Source: UBA6022 sp035704495 (lineage in GTDB: Bacteria > Patescibacteriota > Saccharimonadia > Saccharimonadales > Saccharimonadaceae). From it: DNA of 26,541 nt. Shown piece by piece: positions 6,959 to 14,269 of this stretch. Within the stretch, counting starts at the first letter, position 1. Each line of letters begins with the position of its first letter. The stretch is taken from assembly GCA_035704495.1 (NCBI GenBank), contig DASSWW010000053.1, positions 1 through 26,541 of the forward strand. Direction: 5' to 3'. The position numbers were made by a program, and so were the translations under genes. The notes below the pieces were generated by a model. It saw only the letters and a program-made list of their open reading frames with translations, was not told the origin of the DNA and searched no databases.

Positions 6959-6964
6959 ATTATA
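6959..6964 (-). promoter_or_regulatory. -10 element of trpS (near-leaderless)
   Basis: Perfect TATAAT on the minus strand, 9 nt before the trpS ATG. A second -10-like TATAAC lies slightly upstream. The -35 region is poor and covered by the inverted repeat at 6975-6988. Confidence 0.6.
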
Positions 6965-6974
6965 CGTTATATCT

Positions 6975-6988
6975 CTGTTAGATAACAG
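6975..6988. promoter_or_regulatory. Inverted repeat over the trpS -35 region
   Basis: CTGTTA-GA-TAACAG is a perfect 6-bp palindrome between the end of the hydrolase gene and the trpS promoter. A wider GTTAT/ATAAC symmetry surrounds it. It could be an operator for trpS; as a terminator of the hydrolase transcript it would lack a T run. Confidence 0.35.
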
Positions 6989-6994
6989 CCAAAC

Positions 6995-7804
6995 CTAGGC
7001 GGGCGGCTGCAATGCGTCGTTAATTGCCTTGACGACAGCTGACACGTATCGTCCGCGAACTTCGTGACCGCTTGAAACGACGCGCAATTCGGCCTGATTG
7101 TTGTATTCGACCAGTTTTGTCATATTTGATTTTATGACGAGTGGGTCGAACCGGCCATGGATAAGTGTCATTGGTTTTTTAAGTCGTTCTGCATCACGCA
7201 GTGCTGTTTGGTTTAGGATACTAGATTCTAATGTTTCGATGTACGAATCGACGTCATCAATAGTAACGCTAAATGACTTGCTGGATAGATTGTATTTCAT
7301 CGCCAGTGCTGATATTTTAACGAATTGTTCAGGGTGAGTTTTTACTAACGTATAAAATTCACGCAAACGACGTTCTCGGTGCAGCGGTGCTTTGTCGTCT
7401 TCACTGGTGTAAAACGGTGGACTACATAAAATAAGCGATCGGATGATCATTGGGTAGCGTTTGGCGACTTCGACCGCTACTAACGCTCCTAGCGAATGAC
7501 CGACAATAATAAGTCTACCGGCAATTGCTTGCGTAATCAGTGTCGATATAACGGCACGGGCCTGTGTTCTAGCGCTATAGACCAGATGTTTTGGTTTTGG
7601 TGATTTTCCAAAACCTAATAAATCTATCGAGATAATGCGTATGTCGCTAGGCAATTTTGCAATTACATCGTCCCAGGCAGCCCCAGTATTGCCAATACCA
7701 TGTAAAAACAATACTGTTGCCCGCGGCTTTTTGCCTTTTCGATTAGTACGCACATATAACGTGTACGGTACACGTAACCATCGGTGAATAATGCTTTCCC
7801 ACAT
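6995..7804 (-). CDS. Alpha/beta hydrolase
   Basis: This 269-residue alpha/beta-fold hydrolase has the oxyanion-hole region FLHGIGNTG, the nucleophile elbow GHSLG, the acid in HGRFDPLV and the catalytic His in SSGHEV, so the Ser-Asp-His triad is complete. With the longer GTG start at 7858 (287 residues) these residues are Ser122, Asp238 and His265. The substrate is unknown; relatives include esterases and C-C hydrolases. I chose the ATG at 7804 (MWESIIHRW) because a -35/-10 pair ends 6 nt before it, which would place the longer start outside the transcript. It is divergent from the ABC exporter. Confidence 0.85.
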   Translation of the reverse strand: MWESIIHRWLRVPYTLYVRTNRKGKKPRATVLFLHGIGNTGAAWDDVIAKLPSDIRIISIDLLGFGKSPKPKHLVYSARTQARAVISTLITQAIAGRLIIVGHSLGALVAVEVAKRYPMIIRSLILCSPPFYTSEDDKAPLHRERRLREFYTLVKTHPEQFVKISALAMKYNLSSKSFSVTIDDVDSYIETLESSILNQTALRDAERLKKPMTLIHGRFDPLVIKSNMTKLVEYNNQAELRVVSSGHEVRGRYVSAVVKAINDALQPPA

Positions 7805-7810
7805 TCCTCT

Positions 7811-7839
7811 AGTATACAAATAAATTGCGCAGATGACAC
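7811..7839 (-). promoter_or_regulatory. Promoter of the alpha/beta hydrolase (leaderless)
   Basis: On the minus strand, -35 GTGTCA (4/6), a 17-nt spacer and -10 TATACT (7811-7816). The -10 ends 6 nt before the ATG at 7804, so the transcript would begin at or beside the start codon. Confidence 0.5.
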
Positions 7840-7888
7840 CTTTATCTGTGAGGTTCACTTCTTATGCTTTTGTTGATAGTATAAGAAT

Positions 7889-8797
7889 ATGAAAAACGCA
7901 GTGGTGCCACTAAAACTAACAAATTTGACAAAAAAGTACAGTATATCTACGGCAGTCGAAAACGTCAGTTTGCAGCTAGAGCCCGGTGAGGTGTTCGGCT
8001 TTTTAGGACCAAATGGGGCCGGTAAAAGCACGACAATCCGCGCAATTTTGAACTTTATTCGCCCAACCGACGGTGACATTAGTGTGTTTGGGCTGGATAG
8101 CGTGCGCGATAGTGTCCCATTGAAAAGACATGTTGGTTATTTGGCTGGTGATATTGCGCTGTACAATGACATGACTGGCAAACAGCTACTAACGTATTTG
8201 GCATCACTCCGCAAAGGCGCTGATTGGGATTATATTGACGATTTACAAAAACGATTCAATGCTACGTTTAATCGCCCTATTCGCACATTATCAAAGGGTA
8301 ATGTACAAAAAATCGGGTTAATTCAGGCATTCATGAACCGTCCGGATTTGATTATTTTAGACGAACCAACTAGCGGCTTGGATCCGCTAATGAAGCAGGT
8401 ATTTTATGACATGGTGACGGAAGCAAGCGCTAGGGGTAGCACGATATTTATATCATCACATGATTTAACCGAAGTACAAAAAATCTGTCATCGTGCGGCG
8501 TTTATCCGCGAAGGCAAACTGGTTGCTATCGAAGATTTGCAAACAGACGAAAATAATTTACAGCTAAAACGTTACGTAGTGCGGTTTGATACGATGCTAA
8601 GTCTGGATGAACTGCAATCGATCAATAGCGTTAGCGCCGCAGAAATAAACGGCGACGAAGCCGTATTAACGGTAACTGGCGAGGTGAGTTCGTTTATAAA
8701 ATCACTTGCTCGCTATAATGTGACGGATTTTGAATCCCAAGATATTACGCTAGAAGATTTGTTTATGCATTACTATACGGAGACATCAGATGAATAA
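7889..8797 (+). CDS. ABC-2 type transporter ATP-binding protein
   Basis: This 302-residue ATPase energises an export-type ABC transporter. It has Walker A GPNGAGKST (40-48), a variant signature LSKGNVQKI (134-142, with K in place of the usual G), Walker B LIILDEP (154-160) with D-loop SGLD, and H-loop His191. The C-terminal 90 residues are the accessory domain typical of drug, lantibiotic or Gld/Nod-type ABC-2 exporters. The gene overlaps the permease start by 8 nt, so the two are translationally coupled. No strong SD is visible and a TATAAG-like element lies just before the ATG. Substrate unknown. Confidence 0.93.
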   Translation: MKNAVVPLKLTNLTKKYSISTAVENVSLQLEPGEVFGFLGPNGAGKSTTIRAILNFIRPTDGDISVFGLDSVRDSVPLKRHVGYLAGDIALYNDMTGKQLLTYLASLRKGADWDYIDDLQKRFNATFNRPIRTLSKGNVQKIGLIQAFMNRPDLIILDEPTSGLDPLMKQVFYDMVTEASARGSTIFISSHDLTEVQKICHRAAFIREGKLVAIEDLQTDENNLQLKRYVVRFDTMLSLDELQSINSVSAAEINGDEAVLTVTGEVSSFIKSLARYNVTDFESQDITLEDLFMHYYTETSDE

Positions 8798-9581
8798 ATC
8801 GATTTTATTTGTATCGCTATGGACGACGCGAAAAAGCACGTTTTTTTGGAGTCTGGGACTGTTTTTGATCGTTGTGATGGTCGTTGCATTGTACGATTCG
8901 ATGGCAAAACAATACGACAAAATGCTGGTCGATATGCCAGCTGGATTCGAAGCGATTGCCGGCCAAATTGGTTCGATCGGCACCCCCGAAGGTTGGTTGG
9001 GCGTCGAAGTATTTGGCATGGTGTTGCCAATTGCCCTGGCAATCATCGGTATTGGCGCTGGAGCCAGTGCAGTTGGGCGAGAAGAAAGTTCGGGGACATT
9101 AGAACTACTGCTTGCTAGCCCGATGAGTCGTGGACGAATACTACTTGAAAAAGCCTGTGCAATTGCCATACAGCTTGCACTAGTATCATTTGCAACCTGG
9201 CTTGCTGTGGCGTTTGGTGTGTGGTTTATGTCATTTGAGGTGTCGCTTACGACAGTGTTTTATGCGACGTTTTCTGGCTGGCTGCTTGGTGTGCTGTTTG
9301 CTTTTATTGCGCTAGCTGTGCAAACAGCGACGGGCTCCCGTGGATTGGCGCTTGGAATTGGTGCCGCGTTGTTGATACTAGGTTATTTTTCGCACACATT
9401 GGCGCCGCTAGTCGAATCAATCGAAGTCGCAAAGTATTTTTCACCTTTTTATTATTATGATGCGCGGCAAATACTAACCGATGGTCTAACGGTTGGCCAC
9501 GTCGCCGTATTAGCAGCTAGTTCTGCCGTCGCATTGGCGGTTGCGTACATATTCTTTCAACGACGCGACGTAAACGTGTAG
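8790..9581 (+). CDS. ABC-2 type transporter permease
   Basis: This 263-residue integral membrane protein is the partner of the preceding ATPase. About six membrane helices are visible (roughly residues 18-36, 70-95, 124-147, 153-179, 185-204 and 235-255). The cytoplasmic loop GREESSGTLELLLASPMSRGRILLEK (96-121) is the classic ABC-2 permease motif, probably contacting the ATPase. The ATG lies inside the end of the ATPase gene. No terminator with a T run follows; only the weak hairpin ACAGC/GCTGT (9611-9627) is seen. The exported substrate cannot be inferred. Confidence 0.92.
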   Translation: MNKSILFVSLWTTRKSTFFWSLGLFLIVVMVVALYDSMAKQYDKMLVDMPAGFEAIAGQIGSIGTPEGWLGVEVFGMVLPIALAIIGIGAGASAVGREESSGTLELLLASPMSRGRILLEKACAIAIQLALVSFATWLAVAFGVWFMSFEVSLTTVFYATFSGWLLGVLFAFIALAVQTATGSRGLALGIGAALLILGYFSHTLAPLVESIEVAKYFSPFYYYDARQILTDGLTVGHVAVLAASSAVALAVAYIFFQRRDVNV

Positions 9582-9647
9582 TATTCTTTATCAACTATCA
9601 TTAAATAAATACAGCACTATGAGCTGTACGCGACAATTAATAGTCTG

Positions 9648-9653
9648 TATAAT
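9648..9653 (+). promoter_or_regulatory. -10 element of the gene at 9718
   Basis: Perfect TATAAT; the -35 17 nt upstream (TGTACG) is poor. The resulting leader of about 58 nt contains a small TCGCG-aaaag-CGCGA hairpin (9667-9681). Confidence 0.5.
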
Positions 9654-9717
9654 GCATGACAGTAGCGTCGCGAAAAGCGCGAGGTTAAGTGAAGAATGGA
9701 TATGAGGACTGATTAAA

Positions 9718-10164
9718 ATGATCCTTTTCGCTATATTGTGTACATGGATTGCTATGTTAACTGCACTCGTTGCAGGACGCGTACTCGACGTGGATAACCA
9801 AGGTCGTTTTCGCAACATTGGCCGTAACTTTAAGCAGCGCAAGGTTGCTTTGATGATTTTGTTCATTGTGGCTGGTGTAGCGCAGGTGTTGGGTGTCGTG
9901 ATGGGTACGGCTGCGTACGTGACATGGCAGTTTGCCCCCGCTTTTGTTATGGTCGAACTTGTCGTAAGTCTGCTGCAAATAGCAGTTATCGCAGCGGTTA
10001 GTTATTCTGTCCTGACGCCAAACCGCATGGTTGGGCTGAATGACTGGCTGCAGCACAAGTTCGATAAACAACAGAGTCACAATCAATCAGAAACGCCACC
10101 AACAAATCTGCCTCAGACACCACCGCGGCCGCCCCAAAAGCCTCCGCACCAACCGTCCAAGTAA
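9718..10164 (+). CDS. Small membrane protein with proline-rich tail
   Basis: This 148-residue protein has three predicted membrane helices (about 1-20, 44-66 and 74-98). A hydrophilic loop with basic residues (GRFRNIGRNFKQRK) lies between the first two. The C-terminal region from about 115 is rich in Pro and Gln (PPTNLPQTPPRPPQKPPHQ) and likely extended and disordered. GAGGA lies 9 nt before the ATG, supporting the start. I recognise no family. It is monocistronic, with a -10 element upstream and a strong GC hairpin downstream. Confidence 0.78.
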   Translation: MILFAILCTWIAMLTALVAGRVLDVDNQGRFRNIGRNFKQRKVALMILFIVAGVAQVLGVVMGTAAYVTWQFAPAFVMVELVVSLLQIAVIAAVSYSVLTPNRMVGLNDWLQHKFDKQQSHNQSETPPTNLPQTPPRPPQKPPHQPSK

Positions 10165-10176
10165 CTACTTCCCCGT

Positions 10177-10214
10177 AGTGGGCGCCAAGCAATCATTATC
10201 GCTAGGCGCCCACT
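10177..10214 (+). terminator. Strong GC hairpin after the proline-tailed gene
   Basis: AGTGGGCGCC (10177-10186) pairs perfectly with GGCGCCCACT (10205-10214) across an 18-nt loop. The T6 run starts about 10 nt after the stem, which is further than in a standard intrinsic terminator. Confidence 0.65.
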
Positions 10215-10257
10215 TACGAGTATGTTTTTTCGATGCTACTGCTTATATCAAGTAATC

Positions 10258-10282
10258 ATATCCATCCTTGTAGGGTGGATAT
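10258..10282. terminator. Hairpin terminator between convergent genes
   Basis: ATATCCATCC/GGGTGGATAT (one G-T) with a 5-nt loop and TTTTC after it on the plus strand. It lies between the 9718 gene and the minus-strand 48-aa gene and may serve either. Confidence 0.6.
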
Positions 10283-10295
10283 TTTCAATTGGTAT

Positions 10296-10442
10296 TTAAT
10301 ACAGCTGTGGCAGATAGCTAATTTGTGGTTCGCGAGGGTCTTTGTCTGAGAACCACCACACGACAGTTGCGCCAGCGATAATAATTAAAATCAAAACGAC
10401 AACGATTAGGTAGATTCGTGATGGTTTACGTTTGATACTCAT
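10296..10442 (-). CDS. 48-residue single-pass membrane protein
   Basis: This short frame encodes a basic N-terminus (MSIKRKPSR), one strongly hydrophobic helix (about residues 10-30, LIVVVLILIIIAGATVVWW) and a short polar C-terminus ending in PQLY. That is the layout of a real microprotein rather than a random ORF. A GTGAGAG stretch just upstream of the ATG may act as a weak SD. A perfect TATAAT lies 24 nt before the start. With a positive N-terminus the predicted topology is N-in. Function unknown; it lies between unrelated membrane-protein genes. Confidence 0.62.
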   Translation of the reverse strand: MSIKRKPSRIYLIVVVLILIIIAGATVVWWFSDKDPREPQISYLPQLY

Positions 10443-10465
10443 ACTCTCACTTACTTTCTGTCTTT

Positions 10466-10471
10466 ATTATA
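10466..10471 (-). promoter_or_regulatory. -10 element of the 48-aa gene
   Basis: Perfect TATAAT on the minus strand, 24 nt before the ATG at 10442; no good -35 is seen at 16-18 nt. Confidence 0.45.
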
Positions 10472-10510
10472 CGCCGGTTGGTTATATAAAGTATTGAGAT
10501 TAGTATTAAA

Positions 10511-10547
10511 AGAGCCTCGCATTTCTGCAACAAGAAAGCGAGGCTCT
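10511..10547 (-). terminator. Terminator of the coiled-coil membrane-protein gene
   Basis: A 10-bp perfect stem AGAGCCTCGC/GCGAGGCTCT, followed on the minus strand by TTTTAATAC. It lies about 30 nt after the stop at 10578. A third copy of GCGAGGCT occurs at 10563-10570, next to the stop codon. Confidence 0.85.
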
Positions 10548-10577
10548 TCTATTGTTGTTGATGCGAGGCTATAATAC

Positions 10578-11480
10578 CTACCTAACTATCATCTGAAAAA
10601 TCCAGGGAACCAGGATGATTGCGCCGAGCAGCCACGATAATGCCATTAAATAGGCGGCGTGGAGCTTTGACGATATCAATGTTGCACGTTTGATGCTGCC
10701 ACTGAAATGATATTCATCCAGGTAAACGTATAGCAACATTGCCGCTATTCCCGGCATGACCAAAAGCATGATAAACGGATACAGCGCAAACAGTAATAAA
10801 GCTTCGAGCGTATAAATAACACAGCTGTAGATGCGCTGTCCTAATGTCCACGACTCTGCACCCATTCGATATGTTTGCACCTGTCGGATTGTGTTGCCGT
10901 AAAAATAGTTGTGCATCGAATCTCTTTTGAAGGCAGCGAACAGCGCACATGCAACGACAAGCACATGAATTGGGCCAAACATCGCCAAATTAACACCAGC
11001 GAAGTTATCGAAAAAGTAATATCCTAACCCAAATAACATCCAAGGTGCCACCAAGGGACCAATCAATACGACACCGATTGTCCATAGCAACATCACTGCA
11101 AGGAGTAGTTTTGGTGTTTTGATTGCTACCACTTCACCCACGGTTGGAACCGATTGATGTATGTTCGGTGGTAACGGGCCGAGTCCTTTGTTGGTAACGC
11201 CGGATAAAAATTTATACGGCGCACGTTCGTATTCTGGACTGGGTTGTTCGGTCATTTTGTTGGCCGCCGTTCCTAACTCTTCTTCGATTGCATCGATTTC
11301 GGGTTTCATGTGTTGAAGCTGGCGTTCCAAGTTGTTCTTTTCATTGATCAGTTGCTTTTTTGACTCGCTATTATTATCTAGGACGGCGATATGGTCAGTT
11401 GTTCGTTCGCTTTCACGAATTAATGTTTCATATCCCGCCTGAAGCCACATTAGTCGTAATAGTTTAAGTCTTTTGCCCAT
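10578..11480 (-). CDS. Membrane protein with N-terminal coiled coil
   Basis: This is a predicted 300-residue protein. The first 90 or so residues are cytosolic and helical, with coiled-coil character (SKKQLINEKNNLERQLQHMKPEIDAIEEEL). A Pro-rich linker follows, then several hydrophobic segments: TPKLLLAVMLLWTIGVVLIGP and onward, GPIHVLVVACALFAAF, a long one in CVIYTLEALLLFALYPFIMLLV and a C-terminal one in MALSWLLGAIILVPWIF. The later part, with its amphipathic Tyr-rich loop (YFYGNTIRQVQTYRMG), resembles Yip1-like or DUF-type membrane domains only loosely. I use the ATG at 11480 over the GTG at 11489, since AGGA is then 11 nt upstream. Function unknown. Confidence 0.78.
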   Translation of the reverse strand: MGKRLKLLRLMWLQAGYETLIRESERTTDHIAVLDNNSESKKQLINEKNNLERQLQHMKPEIDAIEEELGTAANKMTEQPSPEYERAPYKFLSGVTNKGLGPLPPNIHQSVPTVGEVVAIKTPKLLLAVMLLWTIGVVLIGPLVAPWMLFGLGYYFFDNFAGVNLAMFGPIHVLVVACALFAAFKRDSMHNYFYGNTIRQVQTYRMGAESWTLGQRIYSCVIYTLEALLLFALYPFIMLLVMPGIAAMLLYVYLDEYHFSGSIKRATLISSKLHAAYLMALSWLLGAIILVPWIFQMIVR

Positions 11481-11526
11481 TTGAACCACGATCCTGTCGA
11501 TAGGAATGTAAAGGTACTATTTATAT

Positions 11527-11554
11527 ATTATAGTATCATTTTTACATATGGCAA
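11527..11554 (-). promoter_or_regulatory. Promoter of the gene at 10578-11480
   Basis: On the minus strand, -35 TTGCCA (11549-11554), a 16-nt spacer and -10 TATAAT (11527-11532). It is divergent from the promoter at 11582. Confidence 0.75.
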
Positions 11555-11581
11555 TAGGTATCGAGGCTGAATATCGCAGTA

Positions 11582-11610
11582 TAGACATAAAACTTAAATT
11601 AAGGCATAAT
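11582..11610 (+). promoter_or_regulatory. Promoter of the gene at 11660
   Basis: -35 TAGACA (5/6), an exact 17-nt spacer and -10 CATAAT (5/6), placing the start site about 40 nt before the ATG. Confidence 0.75.
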
Positions 11611-11659
11611 ATACGTAGTTCTTAGTTCATTTACATCTTTGCTATTCGAGAGGAATGTC

Positions 11660-12307
11660 ATGTCGTATCAAAATAACGACCCCGTCCAAGCGTTGCTGTC
11701 TGCGTATGCGCGCGCCACAACCGGCAAACCACCGGTTACGAGCTATATTTGGAAAGTAATTTCAGTAGCAGTCGTGTATACCTTGATTGTTATTGCGATG
11801 ATTAACAACACCGACGGCATTAATATGATCATCGCATCGTTTGCTTGTTTTTTGGCGGTTGCCGCGATTATTATCGCGTGCCTTACCTACAATTATGAGA
11901 ATGAACTTGCTCGGTCAGAAATATTGCAGGATATTCGCAACACCTCGTCCGTGTCACTACGACAATGGCCAATGTGCTTTAACGCATTAGTGCAAATGGG
12001 CGTGGTTCAGAATGACCAAGACTGCGGGGTTGCTGTAAAAAGTGGCACCAAGCAAGTCGATATTTTAGTCGATTATCTGATAAACGCGATACCAATCGAA
12101 TCGAAAATTAAAGCGACAGAGACGTCAAAATCTTTTGTGTCAATTTCAGCGATACGAAACGTCGCAACCGCTCTACAAAATGAAGCAAATGCTAGAAAGC
12201 AAGCGTTTCTTGAGCAAGCTTCGGCAGAGACATACGATATGTCCGACGAAGAGGCGTGTCGATTGATGCACGGAACAGCTTGCAATTATCCTAACGGATG
12301 TGCGTAA
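11660..12307 (+). CDS. Two-helix membrane protein, unknown function
   Basis: This 215-residue protein has two predicted membrane helices (about 30-48 and 54-76) forming a hairpin and a cytosolic C-terminal domain of about 135 residues. That domain contains scattered Cys (MCFNAL, QDCGVAV) and a Cys-containing end (ACRLMHGTACNYPNGCA). I chose the ATG at 11660 (MSYQNNDPVQ) over the upstream TTG because GAGG is 6 nt before it. I do not recognise the family. It is monocistronic, with a clear promoter and a strong terminator. Confidence 0.78.
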   Translation: MSYQNNDPVQALLSAYARATTGKPPVTSYIWKVISVAVVYTLIVIAMINNTDGINMIIASFACFLAVAAIIIACLTYNYENELARSEILQDIRNTSSVSLRQWPMCFNALVQMGVVQNDQDCGVAVKSGTKQVDILVDYLINAIPIESKIKATETSKSFVSISAIRNVATALQNEANARKQAFLEQASAETYDMSDEEACRLMHGTACNYPNGCA

Positions 12308-12340
12308 AAGCCTATCGTGGCAAAGGATCTAAGGACTAAA

Positions 12341-12377
12341 CGCCCTGACTATCGTAGTAATACGAATAGTCAGGGCG
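12341..12377 (+). terminator. Terminator of the gene at 11660-12307
   Basis: A long stem CGCCCTGACTAT/ATAGTCAGGGCG with a further CGTA/TACG pair inside. A T run follows on the plus strand from 12379. It lies between convergent genes. Confidence 0.93.
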
Positions 12378-12403
12378 CTTTTTCTTTGGTTTGATATAGT
12401 GCG

Positions 12404-12835
12404 TTAAATATCGTAGAGTTTTTCGCCGGCTTCAAAACGCTGATTAATATCTGTCAGCATCTCCTGTAGGCCATTCAGATCTAAATCATCTAATTTTTTA
12501 AATCGAATACAGCTTTTGCCGCAGTTTACTTTACCTAGTTTTGATTCATATTTTTCGGCGATATATTGGCCATCCAGTATAACGCAGGCGTATATGCTGA
12601 TATGATTTTTTTGTGCGGCTAATGCAATCAGTGGCCACATACCCGGTTTTTTCATGCTTTTTGTTTGGTATGGTATATTGCCGTAGCCAAGCATTTTTCC
12701 AAACATACCGTCGACCAATTGTGGTTGTAATGACGGTGCAGCTGATTGAATAATATCATCTAATTGGCGCAGCTGTTCCTCGCGGTCGCCAGCGTTGGTG
12801 AAAAAATCCTCAATTGATAGTGTATCAGTTTCCAT
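12404..12835 (-). CDS. DUF1801 (YdhG-like) domain protein
   Basis: This 143-residue soluble protein looks like the DUF1801/YdhG fold: a helical N-terminus (REEQLRQLDDIIQSAAPSL), the central GMFGKMLGYGNIPYQ and WPLIALAAQKNHISIYACV strand region, and the conserved end LGKVNCGKSCIRFKKLDDLDLNGLQEML. The family is widespread and structurally related to frataxin-like or iron-chaperone-like folds, but its role is not settled. No good SD is seen; a TATACA lies immediately before the ATG and a perfect TATAAT about 130 nt upstream (12964-12969), so the promoter is uncertain. Confidence 0.82.
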   Translation of the reverse strand: METDTLSIEDFFTNAGDREEQLRQLDDIIQSAAPSLQPQLVDGMFGKMLGYGNIPYQTKSMKKPGMWPLIALAAQKNHISIYACVILDGQYIAEKYESKLGKVNCGKSCIRFKKLDDLDLNGLQEMLTDINQRFEAGEKLYDI

Positions 12836-12975
12836 AATGTATATTACCAGCTTATCCTATTTGCAAGAACTTATCTAGCAGTGAGAACCTGCCTATTGTT
12901 ACCACTGTCACTACCTATCGACATTCATGTGGCTTTACAAGTGAGCGGTTTGAAACTATCCGTATTATAACAAAA

Positions 12976-13000
12976 ACTCCCTCTGTCGCCAGAGAGGAGT
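12976..13000 (-). terminator. Terminator of the ribosomal/rpoA operon
   Basis: ACTCCYTCTG-type stem (ACTCC..CTCTG with CAGAG..GGAGT, one internal mismatch) followed by TTTTTG on the minus strand, 20 nt after the rpsI stop. A TATAAT overlaps its downstream edge on the same strand. Confidence 0.88.
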
Positions 13001-13019
13001 AGATGTATAGGTGCAGCGT

Positions 13020-13430
13020 TTAACGCTTTGAGTATTGTTCGCGCTTGCGAGCTTTTCGCAGACCGTATTTTTTGCGTTCTTTTTCGCGAGGATCGCGGCG
13101 CAAAAATTCGGCTTTTTTAAGCGTTGAACGTAAGTCGGCGTGACCAACAGTGATTGCTTTAGCGATCGCTAGTTTGATTGCGTCGACTTGTCCGGCCAGA
13201 CCACCACCTTTTACTTTGATAGTGACATCAAAATCTTTTTGTTTGCCAACGAGGGCAAGCGGGTCGGTGATTTCGGCTAGCATTGTCTTGTTGTCTGACA
13301 AATATTCGTTTGCCGGCTTGTCGTTGATCGTTACTTTGCCTTTACCAGCGTACAAACGTGCGCGTGCGGTAGCGGCTTTGCGACGACCTAGACCGTAGAA
13401 GTATTTTCGATTGTCATCGTTTTGGGCCAT
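13020..13430 (-). CDS. rpsI: 30S ribosomal protein S9 (uS9)
   Basis: This 136-residue protein is the uS9 of the small-subunit head; its C-terminal tail reaches the P-site tRNA. It has the N-terminal YFYGLGRRKAATARARL, the central GGGLAGQVDAIKLAIAKA and the canonical C-terminus ending in YSKR. It lies 2 nt after the rplM stop, the usual rplM-rpsI pairing, and is the last gene of this long operon. Confidence 0.97.
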   Translation of the reverse strand: MAQNDDNRKYFYGLGRRKAATARARLYAGKGKVTINDKPANEYLSDNKTMLAEITDPLALVGKQKDFDVTIKVKGGGLAGQVDAIKLAIAKAITVGHADLRSTLKKAEFLRRDPREKERKKYGLRKARKREQYSKR

Positions 13431-13432
13431 AA

Positions 13433-13876
13433 TTATTTAACCTCAACTTTCTCTGGTGTCTGTGCAGTATGTGTATGTTCGTTACCAGGAAAAATACGAA
13501 GGCGAGTCATGCGTTCGGCAGCCAATTTGTTTTTTGGTAGCATACCCTTGACCGCAGCTTCGACAATGCGTTCTGGGTATTTTTCGCGGCGTTCCGACAA
13601 TGTTTCGTCGCTGATACCACCTGGATAGCCACTGTGACGATAATAGACTTTGCCCTCTTCTTTTTTACCAGTAACAACAGCATTTTTTGCATTGATAACG
13701 ACAACGTAGTCGCCACCGTCGATGTGCGGACTGTAGGTGGGTTTGTATTTACCAATCAGGTATTTTGCAATCTGTGTTGAAACGCGACCAAGTGGTGCTT
13801 GGCTGGCATCGATGAGGATCCAGCGGCGCGATACTTCGCTTGGCTTTTGTGAATAGGTTTTAGCATTAACAACCAT
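13433..13876 (-). CDS. rplM: 50S ribosomal protein L13 (uL13)
   Basis: This 147-residue protein is uL13, an early-assembly protein of the large subunit. Family motifs are RRWILIDASQAPLGRVSTQIA, HIDGGDYVVVINAK and the C-terminal VKGMLPKNKLAAERMTRLRIFPG. A strong SD (GGAGG) precedes the start, and the gene overlaps the rplQ stop by one base (TAATG), so the two are translationally coupled. Confidence 0.97.
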   Translation of the reverse strand: MVVNAKTYSQKPSEVSRRWILIDASQAPLGRVSTQIAKYLIGKYKPTYSPHIDGGDYVVVINAKNAVVTGKKEEGKVYYRHSGYPGGISDETLSERREKYPERIVEAAVKGMLPKNKLAAERMTRLRIFPGNEHTHTAQTPEKVEVK

Positions 13877-14268
13877 TACGCTTTCACCTCCTCTTTCGCT
13901 ACGGTTTTCAGTTCGTCAACAAATTCAATTGTTGCCATCTGTGCACCATCACCGACACGCAGACGAGTACGTTGTACTCGGACGTGTCCACTAGTACGAC
14001 CGGTTAGCTGTGGAGCAATTTCGTCCACTAGTTTGAATGCAGCTGCCTGAGTAGACAATGCGGCAATCACTTGGCGACGGTTATGCAAACCACCTTTTTT
14101 AGCTTTTGTAATAACTTTTTCTATATAACGCACAAGCTCTTTGGCTTTTGGCAGCGTCGTCTCGATTTTGCCATGCTCGACGAGGCTTGTTGCCAAGCCC
14201 TTGAGCAATGCGCGGCGCTGATCGCGTTCGCGACCAAATTTGCGCCCTTTGTATCCGTGTCGATGCAT
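13876..14268 (-). CDS. rplQ: 50S ribosomal protein L17 (bL17)
   Basis: This 130-residue protein is bL17, near the peptide exit tunnel. The N-terminal MHRHGYKGRKFGRERDQRRALLKGLATSL and ETTLPKAKELVRYIEKVIT are diagnostic. The C-terminal acidic/basic tail is short. It starts 1 nt after the rpoA stop, the standard rpoA-rplQ arrangement. Confidence 0.97.
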   Translation of the reverse strand: MHRHGYKGRKFGRERDQRRALLKGLATSLVEHGKIETTLPKAKELVRYIEKVITKAKKGGLHNRRQVIAALSTQAAAFKLVDEIAPQLTGRTSGHVRVQRTRLRVGDGAQMATIEFVDELKTVAKEEVKA

Positions 14269-14269
14269 C

